Under the pieces are notes generated by a model. The model did not search any database, had not been told where the DNA came from, and worked only from the letters and a program-made list of their open reading frames with translations. Positions 11,376 to 23,127 of a stretch of 64,000 nucleotides of DNA are shown piece after piece. A program made the position numbers and the translations under genes. This stretch comes from Gautieria morchelliformis (Eukaryota > Basidiomycota > Agaricomycetes > Gomphales > Gomphaceae), in NCBI GenBank assembly GCA_015179125.1, contig WHVA01000018.1, positions 432,775 through 496,774 of the forward strand, in the 5' to 3' direction. Position 1 is the stretch's first letter, and the number at the start of each line of letters is the position of its first letter.

Positions 11376-13771
11376 AGAGTGTGTTGATTTGTCCTGATCC
11401 ACCACAGCCTGCTTTGCTCTGCAGTGGCCCAAGAGTCTACAATGTACTGCTGGAATAATTTGCCAGCATGGAGGAGTGTTGTAGGTTCTTCTGTTCTCTG
11501 GAAGAGACAATAGGAATGGTACTGAATTTGGGTGACACGCACACGTTGCTCATGCTCGCCTGGTACTTGGCGATAGCGAATACCAGGTTGCCACCCCAAC
11601 TCTCCCCTGGGAAAGAGCAAGACATAGTGAAGAGAGGCATAGTTTGGATTCATATCGGATACCCTTTGAAAGCGTCCACCTTTGAGCTGGACAATAACAT
11701 CCCTAGGTTCAGGGTTGATGCTGTCAGGGGACACCCTGTTTTCCATTTCCAGTTCCGACTCCATTTCCGACTCCGGTTCCGGTTCCGATTCCATCTCCGC
11801 CTCTGCTTTCGGAAATTATTCCGCTTCTGGGAGAACTTCCACCAGTCCTGTTTGCTTTTCCAGTTCCACTCCAATTTCTGACTTCCGCTCTCGGAAGAGT
11901 GTCGGAAATCTGGCGACTTGCGTAATAGGTGGCATCAAGGGTCGATCAAGGGTCAGGGAAGTCAGGGGGATGCAGGGTTGATGGCGAGTGCCAAGTGCTG
12001 TCCCTGGCTGCGCAGCATAGTATAATATGGGCTCGCTGACATTGGGGGTCCTTAGACTTTTCTCTTTGGATTTCCCCTTGTCAGGTGAGAATCCCCTCTC
12101 TTGTATACTCTGTTGTTCATTTACACATACTTTGGAATTCCCCTTGTCAGTTGTGTGGTAGTGTGATCTCCACAACCAGCCAGGGTTGCCCTTACAGATG
12201 CCATCTCCAGGAAGAACCACCGCAATCTCATCCACAGTAGGGATATTATACCTCCTAGGATCCCTGTGTTCCCTGTATGTGAGCCTAGCCCGGATCTCAC
12301 CATTCTGTCCCTGAGCTCTGAGCCTCTCAGCCGCTTGTCTATATATGGCAACATGTGGATTGCATAGGAGGAGCATTTCCTGCAAGTCTCCCATGATAGT
12401 TGGAGACAGACCTGGGTTACGCACCTTCCTCTGTGCCAAAGCCAATGCTGGATCATATATATAAATTTGGGCATACTTTATCTGCCTCCCAGGGTTAGGG
12501 ATGAGAGAGCCATGAATATGATACAGTTCGCCGTGTAGCTTGAGGACATATGGACCACGACCCTCCCGAAGCAAATCTAGATCAAAGTCATCTCCCAAGG
12601 AAGTGAATGCAAATGCAGCATTGTACTGCCTGATGTTCTGGCGAAACTGTTTGGCCTCAGGGTCATGGCCCTCTAAGAGCCGTCTCAATGGCTGAGGGAG
12701 CACTGGCAGCTCTGGAAGCTGCACCTTTCCTTCTAAATAGCAATCACCAAATCTGGGCTGCCGATTTGAGGATCTCAGCAGGTGTTCTGCCATCCAGTGT
12801 AATGCTCCACAGTCAGGGCAGGGAACAACCATGGGACCCAGATCATGACGCAGCACATCTGCCTTGATTATTCTAGAGCGACCGAGTGGAATGAAAGGAG
12901 GAAGTCGCTGAGGACGGTGCCGAGGTACAGGGTGTGGCTGAGGAGGCTGAGGAGGTGCAGGGAGTGGCAGAAGAGGCTGTGGAGGTACAGGGAGTGGCAG
13001 AAGAGGCTGTGGAGGTACAGGGAGTGGCAGAAGAGGCTGTGGAGGTGCAGGGAGTGGCAGAAGAGGCAGTGGAGGTACAGGGAGTGGAAGAAGAGCCTGT
13101 GGAGGTGCAGGGAGTCGCTGAAGAGGCTGAGGAGGTGCAGGGAGTCGCTGAAGAGGCCGCAGAAGCGCAGGGAGTAGCCGAGGCATTGGGCTTATTGCAT
13201 TGGCCTGAGCCTGAAATGCTGCCACTCCTGCAGAACCTACTACAGGAGGATTAGCTGCCTGTCTACCTCTTCCCAATTGCTGCAATATAGCAGACTGCTC
13301 AGCAGCCTGAGCATGCAACTGTGAAATTCCTGCAGAAAGAACCACAGGAAGATTGGGAGGTGGCTGTATAGGCTCCTGCCTGTATCTTCTCACAGGCTGT
13401 GCTGCTGGGATTGCTGCTAACTGAGCACGAAGGGCTGCCACCTGCTGTCCAGGACTGGGATTGGGAGGACGTAACGGCCCTGCAGGCATAGGAGGATGTG
13501 GTGGCCCTGCAAGGATAGGAGGACGTGATGCCCCTGCAGCAGGTTGTTGAAAAGTATCAGCCGCATTGCTTCTAGGAGGAGGTTGAGGGATGGCAAAAGG
13601 AGGTGGTGGAGGGGGTGGCTGGTTCCGAGCTCTGGCAGCAGCCACAGCAAGGGCACGCGCTCTCCGATCAGTAGGCGACGTCATACGACCCTCCTGCTCC
13701 TCCCTCGCCCTTTCACGCTCCTGCTGACGATTTCTCTCTGGAGTAGATGGATCCCTGAGAAATGTAGGCAT
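11376..13771 (-). pseudogene. Helitron RepHel, N-terminal ~650 codons
   Basis: A minus-strand copy of the Helitron replicator gene starts at MPTFLRDPSTPERN (13771). It carries a Pro/Leu tract made of 10-residue units (QPLLPLPAPP type, about 12,900-13,190), then the conserved N-terminal domain (HDLGPMVVPCPDCGALHW, FRQNIRQYNAAFAFTSLG, GELYHIHGSLIPNPG, DLQEMLLLCNPHVAIY), then RFQRVSDMNPNYASLHYVLL and AGKLFQQYIVDSW. It is interrupted by the W solo LTR (11722-12196) and ends at TNQHTL, where transposase sequence begins. The Rep HUH and helicase domains are absent. Confidence 0.8.
11722..12196 (+). mobile_element. Solo LTR, family W, copy 1
   Basis: 475 bp starting TGTCAGGGGACACC and ending TTGCCCTTACA, flanked by a perfect 5-bp duplication GATGC (11717-11721 and 12197-12201). 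It interrupts the Helitron coding sequence between GDGI and NPEPRDV. A second copy is at 23977-24471. A run of TTCCGA/CTTCCG-type motifs lies at about 11745-11820. Confidence 0.9.
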
Positions 13772-14142
13772 AAGCTTAGAGGACCAATCAAGCTACCCCA
13801 CTTCAACTTAAATTTGCAAGCAGATGCTGTTGTTGTTAATTTTTCTTTGTTAGGCAAAGTCAAGGGAATTTATTAATTTCTATTTTAAAAAATAAAAATA
13901 AAAAGTCAGATGGCTCACACCAGACCACAGAGAAATATATGTACCAAGGAAGGGATGGGGAATTTTTTTGATGAAAATATCCAAGTCTTCTTCAGCTATC
14001 CAACTGGAATAATTCCAGTAAAAAGTCCTGGTCCTGGTCCTGGTCCTGGTCCTGGTCCTGGGGAGATGTCTTCTTCAGCCACCAGTAGTGCAAGTCAACA
14101 CTAAGAGAACTGCAATGAAATTGTGGCTCCCTCTAAGGCAGC
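13772..14142 (-). repeat. Helitron 5' region (minus-strand copy)
   Basis: Reverse complement of the leader of Helitron D (about 39380-39738), including a CTGGTC hexanucleotide run (14024-14060) expanded compared with D. It ends at 14142, where family X LTR sequence was inserted, so the 5' terminus of this Helitron is not seen. Confidence 0.75.
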
Positions 14143-14541
14143 TGTCATGACGCGTTTATTTCTCATACTCAGGTGCTCTGTCCTGCCATTTCTCACCCCA
14201 TTTCCGTGTTCGTTCCGATCGCCATTGTTGTGTTCGGCAACCGATTCTCGCTGTCCACGCCAATTACCATAGCCACACCGTCAAAACGCACGATCGACAT
14301 CTTTGGACTGACTTGGCAGTCATCGCTGGGTCTACCACCTCCTCTGCTCGACCCTCTTCCGATGGTGTTCTGGTAATTGGATTGTCATGACCTGTGCATT
14401 TCCTGCACCTTGTTATCCCCATTTCCCCTCTCGCTACTCCTCCCCAGTGTTCGCTCGGCTTCGCCCTCCACCTCGACCTGTCCTCCTCTATGTCACCTCT
14501 GTTCGCCCTTCCTCGCATTTCGCCGAACGATCATTCGCTGC

Positions 14542-15090
14542 TGTTACGATACGATCCGTCGTAAGGTTGACCGAGGTCGGGAGCGAAACCCGAGGTACGG
14601 TCCGAGGTTACAGGGTGAGGTTTGGATGGGGAAGTCGGAGAGGGACTAGGCTTCAGCTTATGGGCTGCGCCGACCCTACGCACGAGTCCCAACTTCGGAG
14701 GCAAACGAATAAGAGGCGAGGTTTGGCTCAAGAGGCGAGGCTTAGAAACTAATTAAGGATCAAAGTTATACGATAGTTGATTTTCAGACTGAGGAGTAGG
14801 AATGCATACAGGGGGTTTTATATACAGGGTGAGGGTACGAGTCAGGGGCGAACATATTAGTGGAGATCAGGGCGAGGTCAGGGCGAGGTAATATATGAAT
14901 GATGCGTGATGGAGTGGAATCAGTAACTAAGGGGATACGGGCATGGGATCAAGGTCGGATATGAGCTCTACTTGGGCTCGGGCTCAGGCGCAGGATAAGA
15001 ATCAGATGTACTCGGGCACTAGTATCACAAGGCTCGGGCTCGGAAGAAAGTTATACCGGTAAGTAACTGGCCAAAGGCCGGGTTCTTACA
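14542..15090 (-). repeat. 3' LTR of chromovirus P
   Basis: 549 bp; in element sense it starts TGTAAGAACCCGG and ends ATCGTAACA. A TATATAAAA box (14825-14817, minus) lies about 33 nt upstream of CAGTCTGAAAAT (14791-14780), which I take as the transcription start because it is complementary to the primer site. Confidence 0.9.
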
Positions 15091-15093
15091 GTA

Positions 15094-15103
15094 TCCCCTC
15101 CTT
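15094..15103 (-). other. Polypurine tract of chromovirus P
   Basis: In element sense AAGGAGGGGA followed by TAC lies immediately before the 3' LTR, the usual plus-strand primer position. Confidence 0.75.
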
Positions 15104-15261
15104 ATGGCCGAGACCCTCGAGGCCGTAATATGAACAAGGTTCGTCTATCCTCGAATCTAGATCCTGGCCCAACGTTAAGTCGCCGGAAAGGCGAAGCTTA
15201 ATCATAGCCGAGGTTAGATAAAAGGGTGGGTAGTAGGCAGCAAACCCAAGTGCCAACGAGT

Positions 15262-16384
15262 ATGGTGCGCCCTCAGCCTCTCTTCAATGCTGCTATTGAC
15301 GAAAACAGCGCGAACAACGCGTTCAACCAGACCTTGCTGTCTGAGGAGGACGGTCCCTCGGGCGAGGTTATGCCCGAGGTTTGACCTGACGTGGTCCCAC
15401 GGCCCATCGAGGATGCAGGGGCCATAGATATGCGGAAGCCGTGGCAGGAAGGGCCCAAAGGCAAGAAGGTGAGTACCGTCGTAGTCTGGTCATGGACGCT
15501 GCTGACTTGTATAGTATAAACGCATGCTGTTCTCGTACCACCCCACTGACTTGTCCCTATACGGGTACAAGCTCGCCGACGGAGGACCTTGTGAGTGGCA
15601 ACTCGTGACCAAGGCCGAGGTGAGGTGCGTGCGCTGCGAAGAGCATGACTATACGTGCCTTCGGGCCGTTAGCCTCGACTTCGGCCTCGCCGACCAGGGT
15701 GCCTGCGCGTGGTGCAGGACGCGCTCTTTGGGCTGTAGTATAGCCCATGGTCGTCGCAGCAAGGCGACCCCAGGAAAGGGTCAGGCGAGCGCCGTGGGCA
15801 AGAAGCGGGCGAGGAGCGAGGACACCGAGGACAGACCGAGGCCGAGGAAAGAGGCCAAGGTTCGGCACGAGGTTGCAGATGACGACGACTCAAGTGACTA
15901 GGTCGAGCGGAACCTTGAGACGAGGGTGGAGCGGATGGAAGGGAGGTTGAGCGAGGAGAAGGGTAAGGGGTCAGAGGGAGCGGGGCAGAGTGAGGGGAAG
16001 GAAGCCGAGGTAGAGGAAGCTGAGGTGGAAGGTCGGAGGGCGAAGAAGGACAAGAAAACGAAAAGGTTGGAGTGAAGTGCGGAGATGAGGGAGTTGATAG
16101 CGGCGGTGAGGGATGTGGGGAAGAAAGTTGGCGAGGTTGGGGAGAGGGTGTGCGAGTTGCTGGGGGAGTTTAGGGCTGCGAATGACAGGATGAACAGGGC
16201 AGATGTGGAGTTCATGAGGATAAGGAGGAGGCGGAATTACTTGAAGCGGATGTAGGGGGTGAGAGACTTGGCGGATTATGGGGGACATGGAGGTCTGGTG
16301 GAGCGAAGTAGCAGTAGTAATGAGGAGGAGTCGGGCGAGGGTAGCGAGGAGAGTGAGGGAGAGGATATGAGGATGTTGGAGTAA
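15262..16384 (+). pseudogene. Antisense accessory gene in chromovirus P: Cys6-cluster protein
   Basis: A plus-strand gene lies between the integrase stop and the 3' LTR of P, opposite to the element. Exon 1 (15262-15468) opens with MVRPQPLFNAAIDEN. A 46-bp intron (15469-15514) starts GTGAGT, has GCTGAC and ends TATAG. Exon 2 (15515-16384) joins in phase 0. The frame runs 358 codons without frameshift but holds four nonsense codons (15382, 15899, 16073, 16253), each explicable by one transition. Exon 2 encodes CVRCEEHDYTC and CAWCRTRSLGC, two CX2CX6C halves 15 residues apart, like a Zn(II)2Cys6 cluster, then a basic tail (GRRSK, GKKRARS), acidic DDDDSSD and Glu/Lys/Arg-rich probable coiled coils. 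A DNA-binding regulator is plausible; function is unproven. Confidence 0.7.
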
Positions 16385-16500
16385 ACTAGTAAATGGAATA
16401 ATGGAATATTTCTTGGATTTTATTGATTTTTTGTGTTGTTCGATTGCGAGGGGATTTTGTTATATAACTACTGGGTCATGGGGGTTAAACAAGAAAACGA

Positions 16501-17580
16501 TCATAGAGCAGTCAAAGGGCCTGGCTTGCCCGGGTAAGATTCATGGAAGTCAGTGACCAGCTCCGAGGCATGATCAAGCTCGGAAGCGAGGATCCACGAG
16601 GTTTCTTCGTCAGTACCTTCGTTTCCAGTCCACCTAACAAGATAGAGCAGCTTGCAGCTCTTTCGTCTATTATCGATCTTTGAGTCGAGGATTTCGGAGA
16701 CCTCGAACTCGGGCTCGCCGTCGATAACGACTGGGGGTGGAGGTGGCTGAACTCGGTTCGGGATGGTGTTGGGCGAGGCTGGTTCGAGCATAGATACGTG
16801 GAATACATGGACCGAATGCATGTGTTCTGGAAGTCGAAGAGTGAAGGAGTGAGTACCTGCTCGGGAAATGATCTCAAAAGGACCCAAGAACTTCTCGGCG
16901 AGCTTCTTGGTAGGCCGAGTTGTTCTGAAATACTGTGCCTTTACAAAGGCGAGGGATCCTACTTGGAAATCAGGAGCGGGTTTGTGGCGAACATCGGCCG
17001 AGGCTTGGTGGGTCTTCTGAGCCTCGAGGATGGCGTGGCGAAGTTCCTGGTGTAGCTCGTCCAGGTCAACCACGAAGTCTCGAGCTCGTGCCGAAGTGAG
17101 GTCGCGCTCGGGGTGGACTGCGAGGTTCGGGTGGTAACCCTTATTAGCGAAGAATGGGGATATGCCGGTGGTTGCGCTAGGTGCATTGTTGTAAGCAAAC
17201 TTGGCTAGGGGAAGGAGCGAAGCCCAATTGGACTGTTGGTAGTTGCAGTATATCCTGAGGTACTGTTCCAAGGTCTGGTTAGCACGCTCGGTTTGACCGT
17301 CACCCTCGGGATGATATCCCGAGGTAAAATGCAACCGCATGTCCAAGGCTTTCCCTAGAGAACGCCAGAAGTGCGAGAGGAACTCGGAACCCCTGTCTGA
17401 GGTGACGTGCGAGGGGACTCCATGCTTGGAAAAGACATGAAGGACGAAGAGGTGAGCGAGCTCTTGCGAGGTTATCTTGTCGGTGGTTGGAATGAAGATA
17501 ACCTGCTTAGTGAAGTGGTCAACAATCACTAGTATGGAGGTGAACTCGGATGAAGGGGGAAGCTGCTCAATGAAATCCAT
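16501..17580 (-). pseudogene. Integrase core and chromodomain of chromovirus P
   Basis: An open frame of 359 codons. MDFIEQLPPSSEFTSILVIV carries the first catalytic Asp, VTSDRGSEFLSHFW the second, and the DGQTERANQTLEQYLR region the Glu. The GPFEIISRAG module is typical of chromovirus integrases. The C-terminal EVSEILDSKI...KLLYLVRWTG...ETSWILASELDHASELV is a chromodomain, which can target integration to modified histones. The frame begins where element Y entered; in the intact element the upstream residues are PWNSIS. All DDE residues seem present, making this the best-kept part of P. Confidence 0.85.
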
Positions 17581-17592
17581 AGAGATGGAATT

Positions 17593-18659
17593 TTAGATTA
17601 AAATATTAATTAGTGCCTTTTATCAAATGAAATCTGTTGCTTAGTGGTTGAAACCACTGTGTTCACCTCTTTTCTGTGTGCTGACTAAGCCCTTCGAGGC
17701 GCGTCCAACACTGATGAATGAGGGTCACGTGACCGCGTCGACAGAAGAACAGTGTCGATCCAAGGGATAGTCAAATCAAAAGCGTTCGCTTTTAAGGTAG
17801 TATAGAGTAAACAGTGATAGTAGACTCTCAACGAAGATTTGGAATAAGCTGTTAAGAACTGAGCTCTGTAACTATCAAACAAGATTACAGCAATTTCAGG
17901 AGGCAGAAAAATCGATTCTGGATAATTTCGTTCATACATTTGTACTAGCTACTTATACTATATTGATAGTAACTACTAGTGTTCAAGATATTGGATGGAT
18001 GGGTCGAAAAACTACTTTGTAACTAAGGGGTGACTATTTTATAGTCATAAAGTCATGGGGTGATGGGGATGGTGTTAGGATTGTCTGGGCCTTGGAATAG
18101 AGATCTGTACCTAGTATACAAAGCCCCTGTCCACATGTTGTTAAGATAGTAATCAGTCAGACGTGTCATGGGGTTCAAATAGAAAATGTATCTGAGTTTA
18201 CCCTGCCCAGCATATATACTGGGCTTGGAGATGGGGCCGCTGTCTCTGTGCCTTTTCTGTGGGGCAGCTGATTGAGTATGTATACTGCAGGTGACTTTCT
18301 CAGGTCGCTCCACAGCACACTATACCCCTGCGCAGTCTATTGTTCTCTGCGGCGTTTGGTGCCCGCACCCCTCGGTGCCTATGGCCTGGCGCCTGTCGAC
18401 GTCATGGCCGATGCCATCACTCGATAGGCGCGCCGTCCCTGATCGACCGCACGTGGTCGACGCTCGAACTCTTGTGTATTATCCGATCTACGGGTAATAT
18501 AGTGTGTCGTAAAATTCGTGTGATCGTCGTCTGCGCCGACGTCTATCGTGAATGTAATTCCTGTTTCTTTTGATTTTTCTTTTCTTTTTCTTTTCTTTTT
18601 CTATTAGTTTCTTTTTATATATAAATGATTTGGAGTAAAATAATTGCGTTTATCACAAC
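17593..18659 (-). repeat. Element Y, copy 2, with 8-bp target duplication
   Basis: 1067 bp, reverse complement of the element at 2631-3700. It is flanked by a perfect 8-bp duplication ATGGAATT (17585-17592 and 18660-18667). Removing the element and one copy restores the integrase reading PWNSISMDF, which fixes the boundaries. No terminal inverted repeats and no TG...CA ends are seen. An 84-codon frame shared with copy 1 lies at 17685-17939 (minus). Confidence 0.85.
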
Positions 18660-18667
18660 ATGGAATT

Positions 18668-19126
18668 CCAAGGCTTCTCGGGAACGGGAAGTTGTTTGAG
18701 GAGACCATAGGGCTTGTGATGTTGCGGCTTGCTTCACATACAAGTGGTACGCGTCTTGCAATACTCCTCGACAAAGGATCTAATCCCTGGCCAAGTGTAG
18801 TCTCGTCGGATCAGCTCCAAGGTCTTGTTGACCCCGAAGTGTCCCGAGAGAATGCGATCGTGCTTGTATTGCAGGATGGGAAGTCGAAGGCCTTGGGCCG
18901 CTGGAACATAGGTTCGGTTGTCAAGCTTGAGAAAACCCTCGGAGTCTGTGGTCCACCTCGGGTAATTAACCAAGCCGATGTGCGACTTGGCTATGGGGTC
19001 CGAGGGGAGGTTCGCTAGTATGTCAGCTCGGATCTGCTCGGTATCAAGCATCGAAGCGGCTCGGAGTACGACAGGAGCGAGGTTAGTAGCTCTAAGGGAC
19101 AATGCCAGCTGGTGTTGAGTAAACAC
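18668..19126 (-). pseudogene. Integrase N-terminal zinc finger of chromovirus P
   Basis: The minus-strand reading LQYKHDRILSGHFGVNKTLE, then DYTWPGIRSFVEEYC...C, is the HHCC zinc-binding domain of gypsy integrases. One Cys spacing is altered (CKTRTTC) and a stop follows at 18734. Beyond it, GLLKQLPVPEKPWNS leads into the Y insertion. It directly precedes the core at 16501-17580 in the element. Confidence 0.75.
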
Positions 19127-20735
19127 TGGCCATAGGTTCTGTGGGTTTATGGTGGCATAGTCGCTATTCCCCTATTTAAGGTAGATGTCCCATCGTCTAG
19201 TGAGAGAGTCAGGCTTCGTTCCGAGGCGACCAGGTCGAAAACGAATGGCGAGGTTAAATTGGGAAAGGTATTCTGACCACTGAGCTTGTCGACGGGTCAA
19301 GAGCTTCGTTGTTGAAAAGTATTAGAGGTTCTTGTGATCGGTGATAACGTCAACAGGGTCGCCAGAGCCCTTGAGGTAGTGTCGCCAGCATTGAAACACT
19401 TCAAAAATCGCTAGGAGCTCCTTGTAATGAACATCGTAGTTGAGCTCAGTAGAGGTGAATGTGCGGGAGTGAAAGGCGACGGGGTGAAGTTAGCCTTCCG
19501 AGGTTCGCAGTGATAAGATTGCCGCTAAGGCATAATCTGAAGCATCAGTCTCTATGATTAGTGGAAGGTCAGGAATCCAGTGGGTAAGGATAGGAGCGGT
19601 AGCGAACACCCTCTTCAACAGGTTGAAGGCCTGTCGACAATCCTTGGAAAAGTTCCAAGGGGTACCCTTGCGGGTGAGTCGGGTGAGAGGAATGGTGATG
19701 TCGGAGTAGTTGTGAATGAAACGTCGGTAGAAGTTGGTGAAACCGAGGAAAGACTGGATGTCGCGAACTTTGCGAGGTTCAGGCCAGTCTTGAATGACCT
19801 TTACCTTGTCATCCGCCATAGTGAGGCCCTCGGGAGAGAGTATGTAGCCGAGGAATTCAACCGAGTCGCGATGAAACTCACATTTGTCTTCTTTGGCGAA
19901 GAGGTTGTTGAGTCGCAGTCATCGCAAGACTTCCTTGACATATTCAACATGTTTGGAGGGGTCACTGGAGTAGATTAGAATGTCATCCAAGTATACCACC
20001 CAAACGTCCAAAAGGTTGGCGAAAATCTCGTTCATGAATCTCTGGAAAGCAGCAGGGCCGTTAGTGAGACCAAATGGCATAACCAACCGTTCAAAAGACC
20101 CATAGCGAGTCCTGGAGGCGGTTTTCCATTCGTCACCCTCGGCCACCCTTACGAGGTGGTAAGCGTGATGAAGGTCAATCTTCGTATAGATGCTAGTATT
20201 CTTTGGAGCATCAAGTAAGTCAGCAATCAATGGTAATGGGTACCGATCGTTTTTCGAGATCTTGTTTAAACCTCAGAAGTCGACACACAACCGAAGTGAG
20301 CCAGCCTTTTTGGGGACAAACAATACCAGTGCACCATGAGGCGAGCGCGAAGGTCGGATGAAACCGATGTTCAAGTGCTCGTCGATGAACTCGCGAAGTG
20401 CTTTGAGTTCGGAAGCTGAGAGAGAGTAGATGGGACCGATAGGCGGCGAGGTCCCTTCTTCAAGGTTGATCTTGATATCGTGCGGTCGGTGGGGGCTAGA
20501 GTGTCAGCGCGTGCTTTGCTGAACACATTTGCAAATTCGTGATATACTTCGGGAACATGCTTCGGGAACATGTTTTTTAACGTTCTCAGAAAGCTTGGGA
20601 GAGCTTTCTCCCGATGTTGCTCCTCGGGCGAGGAGCTCAGGCGAGGCCATATTGAGCTGAAACACTTCAGACCCTTCCAATCTAGATGCACGCATGAAAG
20701 CGGGTGCATTGATTAGGGAAACGAGCGGTGCTTGC
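19127..20735 (-). pseudogene. Reverse transcriptase and RNase H of chromovirus P
   Basis: Several frames together encode a gypsy [22 protein letters not shown] is the linker. [20 protein letters not shown] and [20 protein letters not shown] are RT motifs. [20 protein letters not shown] holds the catalytic YLDD box, and FLGFTNFYRRFIHNYSDI is the thumb. DASDYALAAILS starts RNase H, whose remainder (19490-19127) is broken by stops and frameshifts. It copies the element RNA into DNA in intact relatives. Confidence 0.85.
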
Positions 20736-20739
20736 AACT

Positions 20740-21255
20740 TCAGAGGTGAGTTCTGAAGCTAGGTCGAAGGGGGGGGGGCGAAGATGCTGTAGGCGAGGTC
20801 GAAGTTGTAGCCGAAGCTGAGCTGGCTGACGTCGCCGTGGTCGCTGGAGTCGTAGTTAGGTTGATGGTCTTGAAAGTAATACTGCCCAATACCCAGTCAA
20901 TCGATGGATTGTAGCGGGTGAGCCAGTTGTGGCCAAGTACCACCGAGCAACTCGAGTCGAGCGAGGTTACGTAGAAGGGAACCCATTGTTGTTCGCCAGT
21001 CGGAAAGCAGATACAGAGGTCTAGAGCTTGGGTAATGGTAGTGTTAGTACTACCGTCAAATAGTTTCAAGGGTATAGGAGACACAGGATAAGCAGGCATA
21101 GAGTACTTCTGGACAAATCTGGATTCAATAAAACAGTCTGAGCACCCGCAGTCAACTAATGCAACAAAAGCGACGTTGGGAAGCGAAGGCGAGGTTAGAT
21201 CTACATTAAGGGAATCTTTGGACAATGAATGAGAAGTGGCACTGAGTCTGAGCAC
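20740..21255 (-). pseudogene. Aspartic protease region of chromovirus P
   Basis: A frame with FVALVDCGCSDCFIES, the position of the retroviral-type DS/TG active site, then IPLKLFDGSTNTTI and SVVLGHNWLTRYNPSIDW, the conserved second half of the fold. The active site reads Asp-Cys-Gly instead of Asp-Ser/Thr-Gly, either decay or a lineage variant. The frame is separate from gag and RT because of stops. Confidence 0.75.
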
Positions 21256-21305
21256 ACGGGTGAGGTTACCGCAATCCTCGGATCGTGTGGTTCCGAGGTT
21301 GCTAC

Positions 21306-22535
21306 CTATTTTTTCACCTCCGTAATGGAGGCCGAAGTCCCCTCGTTGGGGGTCTTCGCTGCCCGACCTTTAGAACCGCTACCGCTGGTAGACTTGTTCT
21401 TCGGGCAGTCCTTGACGATGTGGCCTTTGGTGCCGCAAAGTAGACAAAGGCCTTGGTCGACCTGACGTTGGTGTTCCTCAGGAAGTAGTTTGCCATCCTT
21501 CCCGAGCTTGCCCGACATGCCGGGCTGGCTTTTGTTGTTCGAAGAGTTGTTGTTGGAACCCTTGCCGTTGTTGTTGGTATTGTTGTGGTTCTTGTTGTTA
21601 TTGGAACCGCTGGAAGACTGGTTGTTGTTAATGGCATTGCTGCTGGACTGATTAGCAGTGCATGCAGGCTCGGAGCTGTGACCATTGATCATAGTGTCAT
21701 ATTCCTTATGCTCCCAGTAATGGCTGTCGCATTCCAGCGCGAAGTTCCTAAGCTCGGCGAGGCTGTGGAATCGAGGGAAGTGAAGTAAGTCGTCCTTGAT
21801 TCGTTTGGCCAAGCCCTTGTAGGTGAAGTGTCGGAGGGCTGTGTCATTCCACTGAGTCCGAGTCGAAGCTCGGGCGAAGTCGATAAAGAATCACGCGGCC
21901 TTGTGGTGCTCTTTCATAACGATCTTCTCGGGGTCAATCTCGGCTTGGGCAGCGTTGTCGTATGGGTCGAAGTTGAGCTCGAGCTCGGCCTTGAAGCTGT
22001 CCCAGTCCTCGAGCCAATCTGGCTTGGTTTGGACTTCGCCGAGGATCGCTGGCTCGAAATACTGTAGAGCTGAGCCAGACAGGTAAGAAATAGCATACTG
22101 CACCTTCGAGGCCCCAGTCTTGAACGCTGTGGGACGATCTCGGAAGTTGAGTACCCATTGAAGGAAGAAGGTGTGAAGCTTGGCCTGGGCAGTACCGTCA
22201 TAACTATCTGGTTCCTTGACCTTGGCTTGTGCTTCGGACTCGCGAGGCTTCGTGAGTTTGATGAACACTTGACGCATAAGCTCATTGTCCTCGAGGTCAC
22301 CGAGGTCCTCGGGTGACAGGTTGGGGAGGTCCCGATCATTGTCAGAACCTCCAGAGCCATAACCTGGATCACCTGAAGGGTCACTGGGGTCAGCCCTACC
22401 TTTGCCTTTGTTACTAGGCTCGGCGAGGTCTGCGAGGGGTATCCCCGGGGAGGGTGGTGAATCATCGGGGGCTTCCGAGAAACGTCGTTGTTCTGATATA
22501 CCCCGAAGGGTGCGAGAACGAGTTATCATGGACAT
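21306..22535 (-). pseudogene. Gag of chromovirus P
   Basis: It starts at ATG 22535 (MSMITRSRTLRGISEQ), 44 bp after the 5' LTR. An acidic, Ser/Pro-rich N-terminus is followed by the gag core (LSGSALQYFEP, DWDSFKAELELNFDPYD). A TGA near 21891 interrupts it in frame after EHHKAA. The C-terminal half has a long Asn/Ser/Gly low-complexity tract and a zinc knuckle CLLCGTKGHIVKDC (CX2CX4HX4C). Gag forms the particle and binds RNA. Confidence 0.85.
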
Positions 22536-22565
22536 AGTGAAGAAAAGGTATACGTAGGGTGTAAG

Positions 22566-22577
22566 CAGTCTGAAAAT
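22566..22577 (-). other. Self-priming site of chromovirus P
   Basis: Two bases (GT) after the 5' LTR the element reads ATTTTCAGACTG, the exact reverse complement of CAGTCTGAAAAT in the 3' LTR about 33 nt after its TATA box. In the 5' LTR the partner (22819-22829) has one mismatch. No tRNA 3'-end complement (TGG...) is present. Confidence 0.8.
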
Positions 22578-22579
22578 AC

Positions 22580-23127
22580 TGTTACGATATGATCCGTCAT
22601 AAGGTTGACCAAGGTCGGGAGCGAAACCCGAGGTACGGTCCGAGGTTACGGGGTGAGGTTTGGATGGGGAAGTCGGAGAGGGACTAGGCTTCAGCTTATG
22701 GGCTGCGCCGACCCTACGCACAAGTCCCAACTTCGGAGGCAAACGAATAAGAGGCGAGGTTTGGCTTAAGAGGTGAGGCTTAGAAACTAACTAAGGATCA
22801 AAGTTATACGATAGTTGATTTCCAGACTGAGGAGTAGGAATGCATACAGGGGGTTTTATATACTCGGCGAGGGTATGAGTCAGGGGCGAACATATTAGTG
22901 GAGATCAGGGCGAGGTCAGGGCGAGGTAATATATGAATGATGCGTGATGGAGCGGAATCAGTAACTAAGGGGATACGGGCATGGGATCATGGTCGGATAT
23001 GAGCTCTACTCGGGCTCGGGCTCGGGGCAGGATAAGAATCAGATGTACTTGGGCACGAGTATCACAAGGCTCGGGCTCGGAAGAAAGTTATACCGGTAAG
23101 TAACCGGCCAAAGGCCGGGTTCTTACA
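22580..23127 (-). repeat. 5' LTR of chromovirus P
   Basis: 548 bp, about 96% identical to the 3' LTR by eye, with the same TATA box. It is followed outside by the GCTGC target duplication and resumed family X LTR sequence. Confidence 0.9.

Larger units (their letters stand above)
14542..23127 (-). mobile_element. Ty3/gypsy chromovirus P, complete but decayed
   Basis: Full-length LTR retrotransposon on the minus strand, flanked by a perfect GCTGC duplication (14537-14541, 23128-23132). Order in sense direction: 5' LTR, self-priming site, gag, protease, RT, RNase H, integrase with chromodomain, an antisense accessory ORF, polypurine tract, 3' LTR. The LTRs differ at roughly 20 positions, about three quarters of them transitions. 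Multiple stops and frameshifts, plus a Y insertion in integrase (17593-18659), make it inactive. The chromodomain and self-priming point to the Tf1/sushi chromovirus group. Confidence 0.9.
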